Of a stretch of DNA of 64,000 nt, positions 16,501 through 24,068 are shown in pieces; position 1 is the first letter of the stretch, and the number at the start of each line of letters is the position of its first letter. The stretch lies in assembly GCF_900108335.1 (NCBI RefSeq), contig NZ_FNVT01000001.1, positions 550,977 to 614,976 of the forward strand, in the 5' to 3' direction. Below the pieces are notes generated by a model. The model did no database searches, was not told the DNA's origin, and worked only from the letters and a program-made list of their open reading frames with translations. Both the position numbers and the translations under genes were made by a program. Source of the DNA: Nonomuraea solani (GTDB lineage: Bacteria > Actinomycetota > Actinomycetes > Streptosporangiales > Streptosporangiaceae).

Positions 16501-18485
16501 TGGCCGGGGTGCTGCTCGCGCTCGACGAGGAGGACGTACGCGAACTGCGCCGCCTGCTGGCGGAGGCCGCGCCCGGCGACCGGGCGGAGGCCGTACGGGA
16601 GGTCATGGCGAAGGCGCAGGCCATGGAGGACGACTCGGGCGAGCCGTTCTTCCAGCTCGTCACCGAACTGGGCGAGCCCGAGGCCGCGGCGGAGGCCAGG
16701 ATCGAGCTCGGCGCCATCCTGGCGACCGAGGGCCACTACAGTCGCGCCGAGCTGTGCTTCCTGCCCGCGACCCGGCCGATCGCCGGCGCGGAGCCCGCCA
16801 CCGTCGAGATGGCCTGGCGCAACATCGCCGTCGTCCGGCACCGGCGCGGCGACCTCGACGGCGCCGTGGAGGCCGCCAGGACCGCGCTGCCCGCCACCGC
16901 CGTCCTCGTCGCCGAACTGCTGGCCGAGCGCGGCGACGAGGCGGAGGTCCGTCAGGTGCTGGCCGGCGGAGCGGCGGACGGCGACCTCGACTGCCACCGC
17001 CGGCTCCTGATCCACCTGCTCCAGGAGCACGACTACGACGCCCTGGCGGCCGAGGCGGAGCGTGCCGTGGGCACCGGCGACCCGGAGACCGTCGCGCTCG
17101 GCTACTGGACCTGGGGCGACGCCTTCAAGGCAAGGGACGACATGGAGAACGCGGCCCTCATGTACGGCAGAGGCGTCGAGACCGGCCACCCCGGCACCAC
17201 CCCCGGCCTGCGCGTCGACCTCGCCAGGGCACTGCGGGAGCTGGGCGACAAGACGGGCGCCGACCGTGAGGTGCGCGCGGCCATCGAGTCGGACGACCTG
17301 AACTCCGTGGCCAGAGGCGGCATGCAGCTCGGCATGTGGCTGCACGACGAGGGCGACGACCTCGCCGCCGCGCGGGCGTTCGCGGCGGCCGCCGGCACCG
17401 GCACCGACCTCGCGCAGACCGCGATGAACAACCTCGACGCCCTCGCCTACCAGGCGTGCCGGCGCGGCGAGCACGACGTCGCGATCGAGATCCTGTCCCT
17501 GATGGACGAGCGGGCCGCCGCCGAGCAGGGCCGCGAGCTGGGAGACCTGTGCGAGGACCCGGAGGCCGTGCGGCGCTACTACGAGCTGGCCGGTCCCGGC
17601 CCGTTCACCGAGCTGCGGGTGGCCGAGCGCCTGGAGGCCCTGGGCGAGCCGGCGCGGGCGCGCGCGATCTACGAGGGGCTGAACGACCACGAGGACGCCG
17701 ACGTGCGGTTCGTGGCCGGGGGCAGGCTGCTCTCGCTGCTCGACGCCGAGGGTGACTCGGAGGCGTTCTACAGCCTGGCCGAGCGGCAGGCCGGGGACGC
17801 CGACAGCCCCGTACAGGGGGTGTTCGGGAGCCTGCTCGGCATGCTCCAGGACCGTCAGGGCGACACCGAGGGCTCGCTGCGCACGCTGCGGGTGGCGGCG
17901 GAGAGCGGGGAGCCGACCGCGCTCAGCGTGCTGGCGCAGACGCTGGTGAACGCCGGGGAGGTCGAGGAGGCGCGGCAGACGTACCTGCGGGTGCTGGAGG
18001 CCGGTGACGACGACCTGGCGGCGCGGGCGATGATCGCGATCGGGCAGACGTACCACGACGAGGACGAGACGCACGCGCGCGACTGGTACCACCGGGCCGT
18101 CGAGGCGGGCGAGGGGCACACCAGCGCGCTGGGCGCGATGTACCTGGGGTCGCTGGCCAAGCGGAAGCGGGACTTCGGCGAGGCGCTCACGTGGTACCAG
18201 CGGGTCATCGACGCCGGCGACTCGGAGTCCGGGATGGCCGCCGCGCACCTCGGGGAGCTGTGCTACTGGCTCGGTGACCGCGACGGGGCGCTGCGCTACT
18301 ACGAGCTGACGCTGGGGCTGACCGAGCAGGACGACCTGGTGGCGGAGGCCGCCTTCCGCCTGGGCGAGATCCGGTACGAGCGCGGCGACCTGGACCTGGC
18401 CAGGCGGCTGCTGCGGACGGCCTCGGACACCCGTGACCCGGCCTTCGCCCCGGAGGCCGAGACGCTGCTCGGCAGGCTAGGGTAG
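13536..18485 (+). CDS. Giant tetratricopeptide-repeat protein
   Basis: A 1,649-residue protein made entirely of degenerate TPR/Sel1-like helical hairpins, with no catalytic, membrane or DNA-binding domain. Units follow a pattern such as L...GD...A...(Y/F)..A...GDP...A. The recurring phrases GDLDGAE, SGDPE, EAGD and TGDLEAA show many rounds of internal duplication, probably 40 or more repeats. Composition is acidic and Ala-rich. It presumably forms one or more long solenoids for protein binding; the partner is unknown. GGAG lies 5 nt before ATG 13536 (ATG 13533 is too close). It is monocistronic and unrelated in content to its neighbours. Confidence 0.88.
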   Translation: MASEQLDAAMDHWKSGDLNAAAVLFRQIAATGDPEASHLLAGLLQEQGDLDGAEAAHRSVIQSGDPVFGQRSAIAMGMMLVTAKEWAAAHRVLTIASDGADFEVAALADTALVLVLTQLGDAQGAQEALERARVCDSPAVAELAARLELPEFDQDPASARDLYDAAEDEDDYRALLTSGDPEVVSLSAFRLYQHYAEEEEFDSAREVCERAIAVGHPDHLAMAHKLLGAVLVDLGEYAESAAAYRVAAEDPRPDIRLPSLIELAKVTAQLGDEEETKAIFRRVIASGQRDYAVQAQACLAQMHTEAGEPAEALAALRAVLEAGEDEWASISVTLLGLLLEQHPEAHDEIMELAGLAAGHDDPDAAFKAALLLEHAARQQPLADPVEEQALQDTDDGLARLKAGDLGEARRLLRQAIDSGAAVQSIRAMVMLAELELGEGDREQADELLTYVAEGDDVLQGFNAAFLLHLLRESGAETHPVLGAMLDHQRLGREEGLVRYQAAMGHHDPAVSAIGTAVFAQVLASIGYDLSDAAKLFRAAADSGDPLALSYTAVICKDVLTDEDEAGGLLRRARGEGHPVLAPWVAYMLGGLVAEDDPGEARAAYTAAMESGHKGLRIESAAELIGLFERQGDLLAACRLHERLITEGERERSALPLAYTRVRLDDVEGARAALDLVTDELGAFGRALLDEDFEAAARAFPGGEAAVMATALAMECAHSWQRTRRPVAADGALSLVAAAGPPDQRQRAGCFLGALRNDSGDKRGAIDAWLGAVGDDEHLNGVALRAAGNVLSELGEYAEAAGIYARVPDTGDERLRAEVARRLGESLAAGGRAEEAREVLEGAFGGDATLHLARFLRDHGDHEGALAAMTAAPPRISGESERLLGGLLAKTGDLEAAKAAFERAAALDPESEPETMLAAGRSLLAAGDADAAHFALERAAAQEHDTYAAAVSRHLLGRSLPDELPWVLAAEGDRRGALAVLTERAGSELMAGVLLALDEEDVRELRRLLAEAAPGDRAEAVREVMAKAQAMEDDSGEPFFQLVTELGEPEAAAEARIELGAILATEGHYSRAELCFLPATRPIAGAEPATVEMAWRNIAVVRHRRGDLDGAVEAARTALPATAVLVAELLAERGDEAEVRQVLAGGAADGDLDCHRRLLIHLLQEHDYDALAAEAERAVGTGDPETVALGYWTWGDAFKARDDMENAALMYGRGVETGHPGTTPGLRVDLARALRELGDKTGADREVRAAIESDDLNSVARGGMQLGMWLHDEGDDLAAARAFAAAAGTGTDLAQTAMNNLDALAYQACRRGEHDVAIEILSLMDERAAAEQGRELGDLCEDPEAVRRYYELAGPGPFTELRVAERLEALGEPARARAIYEGLNDHEDADVRFVAGGRLLSLLDAEGDSEAFYSLAERQAGDADSPVQGVFGSLLGMLQDRQGDTEGSLRTLRVAAESGEPTALSVLAQTLVNAGEVEEARQTYLRVLEAGDDDLAARAMIAIGQTYHDEDETHARDWYHRAVEAGEGHTSALGAMYLGSLAKRKRDFGEALTWYQRVIDAGDSESGMAAAHLGELCYWLGDRDGALRYYELTLGLTEQDDLVAEAAFRLGEIRYERGDLDLARRLLRTASDTRDPAFAPEAETLLGRLG

Positions 18486-18489
18486 CCAC

Positions 18490-18540
18490 TTGCCCAACAT
18501 TAAATGACCGATTAACCTCATTTGGTCAAATAAATGAGGT
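18490..18540 (+). promoter_or_regulatory. Promoter and palindromic operator of the tetR-rph-like operon
   Basis: TTGCCC (-35, 18490-18495) and TAACCT (-10, 18513-18518) are 17 bp apart. A perfect 9-bp inverted repeat, ACCTCATTT (18515-18523) and AAATGAGGT (18532-18540), with an 8-bp spacer overlaps the -10 and ends at the ribosome site. This is the expected position for autorepression by the TetR protein encoded directly downstream. Confidence 0.7.
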
Positions 18541-18546
18541 GAGACG

Positions 18547-19263
18547 ATGGCCAGAGTCGGACGGCCGCCACAGGATCCCGCGCGTCAGCTCGAACGGGCG
18601 CACCGGATCCTCGACGCGGCCACCGAGCTCATCTTGCGCTGGGGCTACGACAAGACCACGATCGACGACGTGGCCAAGCGCGCCGAGGTCGCCAAGGGCA
18701 CCATCTACCTGCACTGGAAGACGCGCGATGACCTCTTCGCCGCGCTGCTGCGGCGCGAGCGGGTGCTCATGCTGACCGACGTGCGCGACCAGAAGCCCGC
18801 GACGCTGAGCGAGTTGTTCGGGGAGTTCTCCCGGGCGCTGTTCCGGCGGCCGCTGCTGCGGGCGGTGCTGAGCGGCGACTCCGAGGTGCTCGGCAAGCTC
18901 ACCCGCCGCAAGCGGACCCGCCCGACGGGGCTCGAACTCGGCGCGCCCTTCGACACGTACGTGACGGAGCTGGCCGAGCTCGGCGCGGTGCGCGACGACC
19001 CCGGCGACCACATCACGGTGATCGGCTCGATCGTCTACGGCTTCCTGTTCCTGCCGGACGGCAGGCCGGAAGGGGTCAGGCCGTCCGAGGACCGGATCGC
19101 CGACCTGGTGGCCGACACCATCGAGCGGACCCTGGGCGCGGGCCGCCCGCCGTCTGACGCGGACGCCGTCGCGCGGGCCACCCTCACCTTTCTCGACGCC
19201 ACGGTGGAGGTCGCGCGGCAGCGGCTGGCGGACTCCCTGGGCTCTAAGGAGCGTGTGCAGTGA
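18547..19263 (+). CDS. TetR/AcrR family transcriptional regulator
   Basis: A 238-residue repressor. The N-terminal helix-turn-helix is clear (RILDAATELILRWGYDKTT, then VAKGTIYLHWKTRDDLFAAL, about residues 19-65); the ligand-binding half is unique. The start at ATG 18547 has GAGGTGAG upstream. Its 3' end overlaps the phosphotransferase-like gene (GTGA), so the two are co-expressed. The palindrome over its own promoter suggests autoregulation and de-repression by the compound that the downstream enzyme handles. Confidence 0.9.
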   Translation: MARVGRPPQDPARQLERAHRILDAATELILRWGYDKTTIDDVAKRAEVAKGTIYLHWKTRDDLFAALLRRERVLMLTDVRDQKPATLSELFGEFSRALFRRPLLRAVLSGDSEVLGKLTRRKRTRPTGLELGAPFDTYVTELAELGAVRDDPGDHITVIGSIVYGFLFLPDGRPEGVRPSEDRIADLVADTIERTLGAGRPPSDADAVARATLTFLDATVEVARQRLADSLGSKERVQ

Positions 19264-21785
19264 GGGTCGTTCTCCCTCTCGACGACGCCACGGCCGATCT
19301 CGCGACCGTAGGTGGCAAGGGCGCCTCCCTGGCCAGGCTGACCAGGGCGGGGCTGCCCGTCCCCGGCGGATTCCACATCACGACCGACGCCTACCGCGCG
19401 TTCGTGGCCGGTTTCCGCGAGGAGATCCTTCAGGCCGGTGACCCGGATCGCGTCGCGGCGCTGTTCGCCGGGCACGACATGCCGGGCGACCTCGCCGGCG
19501 AGATCCTGCGGGCGTACGCGGCGCTCGGCGACGACGTGCCCGTGGCCGTGCGGTCCTCCGCCACCGCCGAGGACCTGCCGGACATGTCGTTCGCCGGCCA
19601 GCAGGACACCTATCTCAACATCAGGGGCGACGCGCTGCTCGACGCGGTGAAGCGCTGCTGGGCCTCGCTGTGGAACCCGCGCGCGATCGCCTACCGCGAC
19701 CAGAACGGCGTGCCGCACGACGACGTGGCGCTGGCCGTGGTGGTCCAGGAGCTGGTCGACGCCGACGCGGCCGGCGTCATGTTCACGGCCGACCCGGTGA
19801 GCGGCGCGCGGGACCGTACCGTCATCAACGCCTCCTGGGGGCTCGGCGAGGCGGTCGTCGGGGGCCAGGTCACCCCCGACACGACCGTGGTGTCCGGCGG
19901 CGCGGTCGTGGACGCGCGGACGAGCGACAAGACGGTCATGACCGTACGCACCTCCGGCGGCACCGAGGAGCGGCCCGTTCCCGGCGAGCTGCGCTCCCGG
20001 CGCGTCCTCGACGAGGCCCAGGCCGTGGCGCTGGCCGGGCTGGGCGCCCGCATCCAGGACCTGTACGGCACCCCGATGGACGTCGAGTGGGCTCTGCGCG
20101 ACGGCGCGTTCGCCATCGTGCAGGCCCGCCCGATCACCGGGCTCAAGCCGCCGGTCGAGGAGTGGAACGACAGCCTCAGGGGCGACTACCTGTGGACCGG
20201 CGGCAACCTGGGCGAGGCCATCCCCGACGTCATGACGCCGATCACGTGGTCGTTCGTGCGGTTGTTCATCCATGAGGCCATGTACGCCTCCACGCTGCCC
20301 GGCTTCGACCTGGTCGGCAACATCGGCGGCCGCTTCTACATGAACCTGAGCGTCACCTTCTCCATCGCCAAGGCCCTGGGCATGCAGAGCAGGCTCGGCG
20401 CGGTCGAGCAGGTCTTCGGGAAGATACCGCCGGGGCTGGACGTGCCGATGCTGCGGGTCTCGCGCTGGGAGATCATCAAGCGGGTGCTGCCGATGGCCCT
20501 GCACATCCGGCGGCGGGTCCGCGACAACCTCAAGGGCATGCGCGCGTTCCTGGCCACGTCCAGGCAGCGGTGCGAGGAGCTGCGCGAGCGGATCGCCGCC
20601 ACCGGCACCGGTCCCGAGCTGGCCGCGTTGTGGGCCGCCGAGATCGAGCCGCACGTGGTCACCTCCTGCCGCATGCTGGAGGCCGCGGGCCGCCAGGGCG
20701 GCGTCACCCTCGTCCACACCCGCGACCGGCTGCGCGAGATGATGGGCGAGGCCGACGCGGAGGCCATGCTGACCGGCGTCAACGCCGACGGCGAACTGGC
20801 CAGCATGGGCCCGGTGCTGGGGCTGTCCAGACTCGCCCGCGGCGAGATCACCAGAGACGAGTTCGCCCGCGCGTACGGACATCGCGGCCCCCACGAGTTC
20901 GAGGTGTCGATCCCCAGGCCAGGCGAGGACCCGGCGTGGATCGACGCCCAGCTCGCTGGCCTGCGCGACACGCGGGCCGGCACCGAGGCACTGCTCACGC
21001 GCCAGCGGGCGGCCAGGGAGGAGGCGTGGGCGCGCTTCGCCCGGCGTCACCCCCGCAAGGAGTCCGCGATGCGCGCCAGGGTCCGGCGGTGGAACGCGGT
21101 CGTGCGCGACCGGGAGAGCACGCGCTCGGAGAACATGCGGGCGTTCTGGGTGCTGCGGGCGTTCACCGTGCGGGCGGGGGAGCTGACCGGGATCGGCGAC
21201 GATGTGTTCTTCCTGGACCTGCCGGAGCTGCTGGCCCTGCTGCGCGGGGACCGGACCGGGCTGGAGCGGGTGGCGGCGCGGCGGGCGACGTACGAGCGGT
21301 ACGCCGCGCTGCCGCCCTACCCGGTGCTCATCGTCGGCCACTTCGACCCCGTGCGCTGGGCCGCCGACCCCGACCGGCGGGGCGACATCTACGACGCGCG
21401 CGGCGCCCGCGTGCCGGTGAGCGACACCGTGACGGGCTTCCCCGGCGCTCCCGGCGTGGTGGAGGGCATCGCCCGGGTGATCTCCGGGCCCGAGGAGGGC
21501 GAGCGGCTCAAGCCCGGCGAGATCCTGGTCACGACGCTGACCAACGTCGGATGGACGCCCATGTTCCCGAGGGCCGCCGCTGTGGTGACCGACATGGGGG
21601 CGCCGCTGTCGCACGCCTCCATCGTGGCCCGCGAGCTGGGCATCCCCGCCGTGGTCGGCACCGGCAACGCCACCATGCGCCTGCGCGACGGCGACCGGAT
21701 CAGGGTGGACGGCGAGCGGGGCACGGTCGAGTTGCTGACCCCCCAAGATTCCGCCAAGCCGGCCACCGCCGGGACTGGCGTGTGA
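19260..21785 (+). CDS. Rifampin phosphotransferase / PEP synthase-like enzyme
   Basis: An 841-residue three-domain phosphotransferase. The N-terminal ATP-grasp half (PPDK_N, residues 1 to about 300) starts with GGKGASLARL and has RSSATAEDLPDMSFAGQ and VMFTADPVSG. The central 300-700 region varies in this family and is where rifampin phosphotransferases bind drug. The C-terminal swivelling domain carries the phospho-His, GAPLSHASIVARELGIP, with His785. Length and architecture match rifampin phosphotransferase (about 865), and it lacks the C-terminal PEP barrel of true PEP synthase. The substrate is inferred; an inactivated antibiotic or another alcohol is plausible. The start is GTG 19260, overlapping the TetR stop. 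Confidence 0.82.
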   Translation: MRVVLPLDDATADLATVGGKGASLARLTRAGLPVPGGFHITTDAYRAFVAGFREEILQAGDPDRVAALFAGHDMPGDLAGEILRAYAALGDDVPVAVRSSATAEDLPDMSFAGQQDTYLNIRGDALLDAVKRCWASLWNPRAIAYRDQNGVPHDDVALAVVVQELVDADAAGVMFTADPVSGARDRTVINASWGLGEAVVGGQVTPDTTVVSGGAVVDARTSDKTVMTVRTSGGTEERPVPGELRSRRVLDEAQAVALAGLGARIQDLYGTPMDVEWALRDGAFAIVQARPITGLKPPVEEWNDSLRGDYLWTGGNLGEAIPDVMTPITWSFVRLFIHEAMYASTLPGFDLVGNIGGRFYMNLSVTFSIAKALGMQSRLGAVEQVFGKIPPGLDVPMLRVSRWEIIKRVLPMALHIRRRVRDNLKGMRAFLATSRQRCEELRERIAATGTGPELAALWAAEIEPHVVTSCRMLEAAGRQGGVTLVHTRDRLREMMGEADAEAMLTGVNADGELASMGPVLGLSRLARGEITRDEFARAYGHRGPHEFEVSIPRPGEDPAWIDAQLAGLRDTRAGTEALLTRQRAAREEAWARFARRHPRKESAMRARVRRWNAVVRDRESTRSENMRAFWVLRAFTVRAGELTGIGDDVFFLDLPELLALLRGDRTGLERVAARRATYERYAALPPYPVLIVGHFDPVRWAADPDRRGDIYDARGARVPVSDTVTGFPGAPGVVEGIARVISGPEEGERLKPGEILVTTLTNVGWTPMFPRAAAVVTDMGAPLSHASIVARELGIPAVVGTGNATMRLRDGDRIRVDGERGTVELLTPQDSAKPATAGTGV

Positions 21786-21937
21786 TCACGTCGATGACCA
21801 TGATCGAACAGTGGATGGCAGAGGACGAACGCGAGCTGGAGGCACGTTGCGCCCGCTTCAGGGTCGCCAAGCTGGCGCTGGAGCGCAGCGACGACGACGT
21901 TGGCGTGGACACCGATGAGACGGGTTCTGCGGCGTGA
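21782..21937 (+). CDS. 51-residue coupled small protein
   Basis: A small acidic, helical ORF (V)ITSMTMIEQWMAEDERELE... ending ...DTDETGSAA. Its GTG overlaps the stop of the phosphotransferase-like gene (GTGA), suggesting translational coupling. No domain is recognised. It overlaps the start of an apparently truncated downstream ORF. Confidence 0.45.
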   Translation: MITSMTMIEQWMAEDERELEARCARFRVAKLALERSDDDVGVDTDETGSAA

Positions 21938-22049
21938 CTGGGGTGAGCTGGTAGCCGAGGTCGAACACCGGCTGGGCGCCGTACGAGGGTTCGAGGAGCG
22001 GCAGGGCGGCTTCTCGTACGGCGTCCTCCCCGGCCCCGCACCTGAGTGA
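21915..22049 (+). pseudogene. Truncated N-terminus of an APH-like phosphotransferase
   Basis: A 44-residue ORF beginning MRRVLRRDWGELVAEVEHRL and containing ERQGGFSYGV. It resembles the opening of actinobacterial aminoglycoside/Ser-Thr phosphotransferase-fold proteins (W-x-LP...V...G...GGFS-G), then stops. No remainder of the kinase fold follows before the next gene. It looks like a remnant of a longer gene; the assignment rests on a short match. Confidence 0.3.
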
Positions 22050-22112
22050 ACGGCGTGAGCGCTCCCGCCGCGCCACCATCGGCCGGCTGCGGACGCGGTG
22101 GGCGGCACGTCC

Positions 22113-23336
22113 CTAGGCGTCGCGTTCCAGGACGGTCGAGCTGGATCTGATGAGGTCGTGGCCGCCGGGGCTCAGCGAGTTGACGAACAGGCGCTCGCCA
22201 CCCGGCAGGGCCGCCAGCCGGAACATCAGGTCGCGGGCGACGATGCGCCACCGGCTGGAGGGCGCCATCCACTGGAGGAACCGCCGCCCGAACCCCTGCA
22301 CGTCCGCGATGACCGGCGCCATCCGCTGCTGGTAACGCTCCAGCGCACCGGCCAGCTCCCCGTCCGCGCCGAGCTCGCCGTTCGGGGTGCGGTGGCCGCC
22401 GGTGGCGCGCTCGCCGCTCGCGGTCAGCTCGTCGGCGAGGACCCAGGCCGCCGCCATGGCCATGGACGCCCCGTGGCCGGCGAACAGCGACACCGCCTGG
22501 CAGGCGTCGCCCAGCAGCACGATCCGGCCCCGGTGCCAGCGCTCCATCTCCACCTGCGTCACCCGGTCGTAGTAGAGGGCGGGCGGGGAAGGGCAGCGTT
22601 CGAGGGCGTCGGGCAGGATCCAGCCGAGCCCGCCGAAGTGGCGGCGCAGGGAGGCGGCGGGGTCGGCGGGGATGGCCGGATCGGGCTCGCGGCGCAGGAA
22701 CAGCAGGGCCAGGCGGTCATCGCGGAGCGCGTAGGCACCCGCCATCAGTCCAGGCTCGGTGCGCAGCTGGTAGCGGGTGCCGACCCGGCGGCTCAGCTCG
22801 GCGTCCGTCAGGACGTACGCCGCCACGTGGTGGCCCAGGTAGCGCGGCGCCACGTCGCCGAAGGCCAGCTCGCGCACCCGCGACCCGGTCCCGTCCGCGC
22901 CGACCAGGAGGTCCACCTCGCGCGACGTGCCGTCGGTCAGCCGCACCGACACGCCGCCGCCGGTCTGCTCCGCGGCCTCGACGCTGGTGCCGTACGTGAT
23001 GGGAGCCCGCACGTCGTCCCCGATCGTCCGCGCCAGATCGCCCCTGAGCAGGCTGACCACCTCGTCCAGGGTGGACGTCAGGATCAGCCGGCTGGTCTGC
23101 CGGCCGTCGCGATCGACGTAGCGGATCTCGTCGACCGGATGACGGACGTCGAACAGCCGGGACCGCAGCCCCATCCGGTCGGCGACCTCAAGGCCGGGGC
23201 CGTAGAAGTCGATCATGTAGCCGCCGTCGCGGAACCCCGGCGCCCGCTCGACCAGCTCCACCTCCCAACCGGCCCGTTCGAGATGCCAGGCCAGCGTCAG
23301 CCCGGCGATGCCGGCGCCGCAGATGAGTGCTCTCAC
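22113..23336 (-). CDS. FAD-dependent monooxygenase (PHBH family)
   Basis: A 407-residue flavoprotein hydroxylase. The FAD dinucleotide motif is at the N-terminus (RALICGAGIAGLTLAWHLE), the middle motif LLVGADGTGSRVR corresponds to the DG motif, and the C-terminal GDACQAVSLFAGHGASMA binds the FAD pyrophosphate. Close relatives include tetracycline- and rifampin-modifying monooxygenases as well as polyketide hydroxylases, so an aromatic substrate is likely; which one is unknown. The start is GTG 23336, overlapping the upstream TetR stop (GTGA), so it is a direct regulatory target. Confidence 0.88.
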   Translation of the reverse strand: MRALICGAGIAGLTLAWHLERAGWEVELVERAPGFRDGGYMIDFYGPGLEVADRMGLRSRLFDVRHPVDEIRYVDRDGRQTSRLILTSTLDEVVSLLRGDLARTIGDDVRAPITYGTSVEAAEQTGGGVSVRLTDGTSREVDLLVGADGTGSRVRELAFGDVAPRYLGHHVAAYVLTDAELSRRVGTRYQLRTEPGLMAGAYALRDDRLALLFLRREPDPAIPADPAASLRRHFGGLGWILPDALERCPSPPALYYDRVTQVEMERWHRGRIVLLGDACQAVSLFAGHGASMAMAAAWVLADELTASGERATGGHRTPNGELGADGELAGALERYQQRMAPVIADVQGFGRRFLQWMAPSSRWRIVARDLMFRLAALPGGERLFVNSLSPGGHDLIRSSSTVLERDA

Positions 23337-23959
23337 GCTTCCTCCTTCAGGGAACCGAACGCCGGGGAGCCGAACGCCGGGGAGCCGAACGCCGGGGAGC
23401 CGAACATGGCGCGCAGGGGTCCGGCCAGCGCCGCCGGGTCGAGGCCGGGATCGAGCGCGCGGTGCAGCATGATCCCGTCGATCGACGCCGCCAGCACCGT
23501 GGCCGCCGCGGCCGCGTCGCCCTGGTAGCCGCGCTCGGCCAGCCAGGACGCGACGCACGCGCGGAACCGGCCGATCTGCTCGGCGAGGGGCTCGCGCAGC
23601 TCCGGCAGCCGGGTGGCGGCCAGGAACATCTCCACCATCAGCAGCGAGGCCGGATCGGTGCCGCTGTAGCGCGACAGCTCGCCGAGCAGCCAGTCCACCC
23701 CGTCGGCGATGCCGGGACGCGCGGACAGCTCGGCGGCGAGTGCGTCGAGCAGGCCGCCGGTGAAGCCGAGGCCGGCCGCGACGAGCAGGTCCGTCACCGA
23801 GGCGAAGTGGTAGTGCACCACGCCGGGCGCGACCCCGGCCCGCTCGGCGGCCAGGCGGGTCGTGACGGCGCTCCAGCCCACCTCCGGCACGAGGACGACA
23901 GCGGCGTCGAGCAGCCGCTGCCGGGTCTCCTTTCCGCGTTCCACGGAGTTGCGAGGCAT
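23333..23959 (-). CDS. TetR family transcriptional regulator
   Basis: A 208-residue repressor with an N-terminal helix-turn-helix (LLDAAVVLVPEVGWSAVTTRL, then GVAPGVVHYHFASVTDLLVA). The C-terminus ends in a GSPAF tandem repeat encoded by a 15-bp DNA repeat, probably disordered. The start is ATG 23959 with GGGAG upstream; earlier in-frame codons fall in the operator array. Translationally coupled to the FAD monooxygenase and probably controlling it and itself through the TTGGGC array. Confidence 0.9.
   Translation of the reverse strand: MPRNSVERGKETRQRLLDAAVVLVPEVGWSAVTTRLAAERAGVAPGVVHYHFASVTDLLVAAGLGFTGGLLDALAAELSARPGIADGVDWLLGELSRYSGTDPASLLMVEMFLAATRLPELREPLAEQIGRFRACVASWLAERGYQGDAAAAATVLAASIDGIMLHRALDPGLDPAALAGPLRAMFGSPAFGSPAFGSPAFGSLKEEA
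23356..23405. repeat. 15-bp tandem repeat inside the tetR 3' end
   Basis: Three exact copies of CGAACGCCGGGGAGC at 23356-23370, 23371-23385 and 23386-23400, plus a 5-bp partial copy. The length is a multiple of three, so copy-number change would add or remove five residues without a frameshift. Confidence 0.95.
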
Positions 23960-23968
23960 TGCGCTCCC

Positions 23969-24025
23969 TTGGGCAAACGAGTTGGGCGGACGACTTGGGC
24001 AAACGGTTTGGGCAATTGCCCAAAC
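23969..24025 (-). promoter_or_regulatory. Tandem TTGGGC operator array with palindrome
   Basis: TTGGGC occurs at 23969, 23982, 23995 and 24008, exactly 13 bp apart. The last copy is part of a perfect 20-bp palindrome, GTTTGGGCAATTGCCCAAAC (24006-24025). The array covers the leader just upstream of the tetR start and is the obvious binding region for that regulator. The exact promoter hexamers are not clear. Confidence 0.75.
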
Positions 24026-24068
24026 TGTACAACATGCCAAGGCCCGCAGGGTGTTCGGGACGGGAAAG

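Noticed and set aside
14952..18248. Very long open frame (over 1,000 codons) on the minus strand across the giant TPR gene
   Set aside because: High GC at third positions leaves antisense frames open. The sense frame has TPR repeats and a ribosome site, while the antisense product is low-complexity Arg/Gly/Val/Leu without any family signature.
23356..23405. Short tandem repeat considered as a CRISPR-like array
   Set aside because: Units are 15 bp with no spacers, directly adjacent, inside a coding frame.
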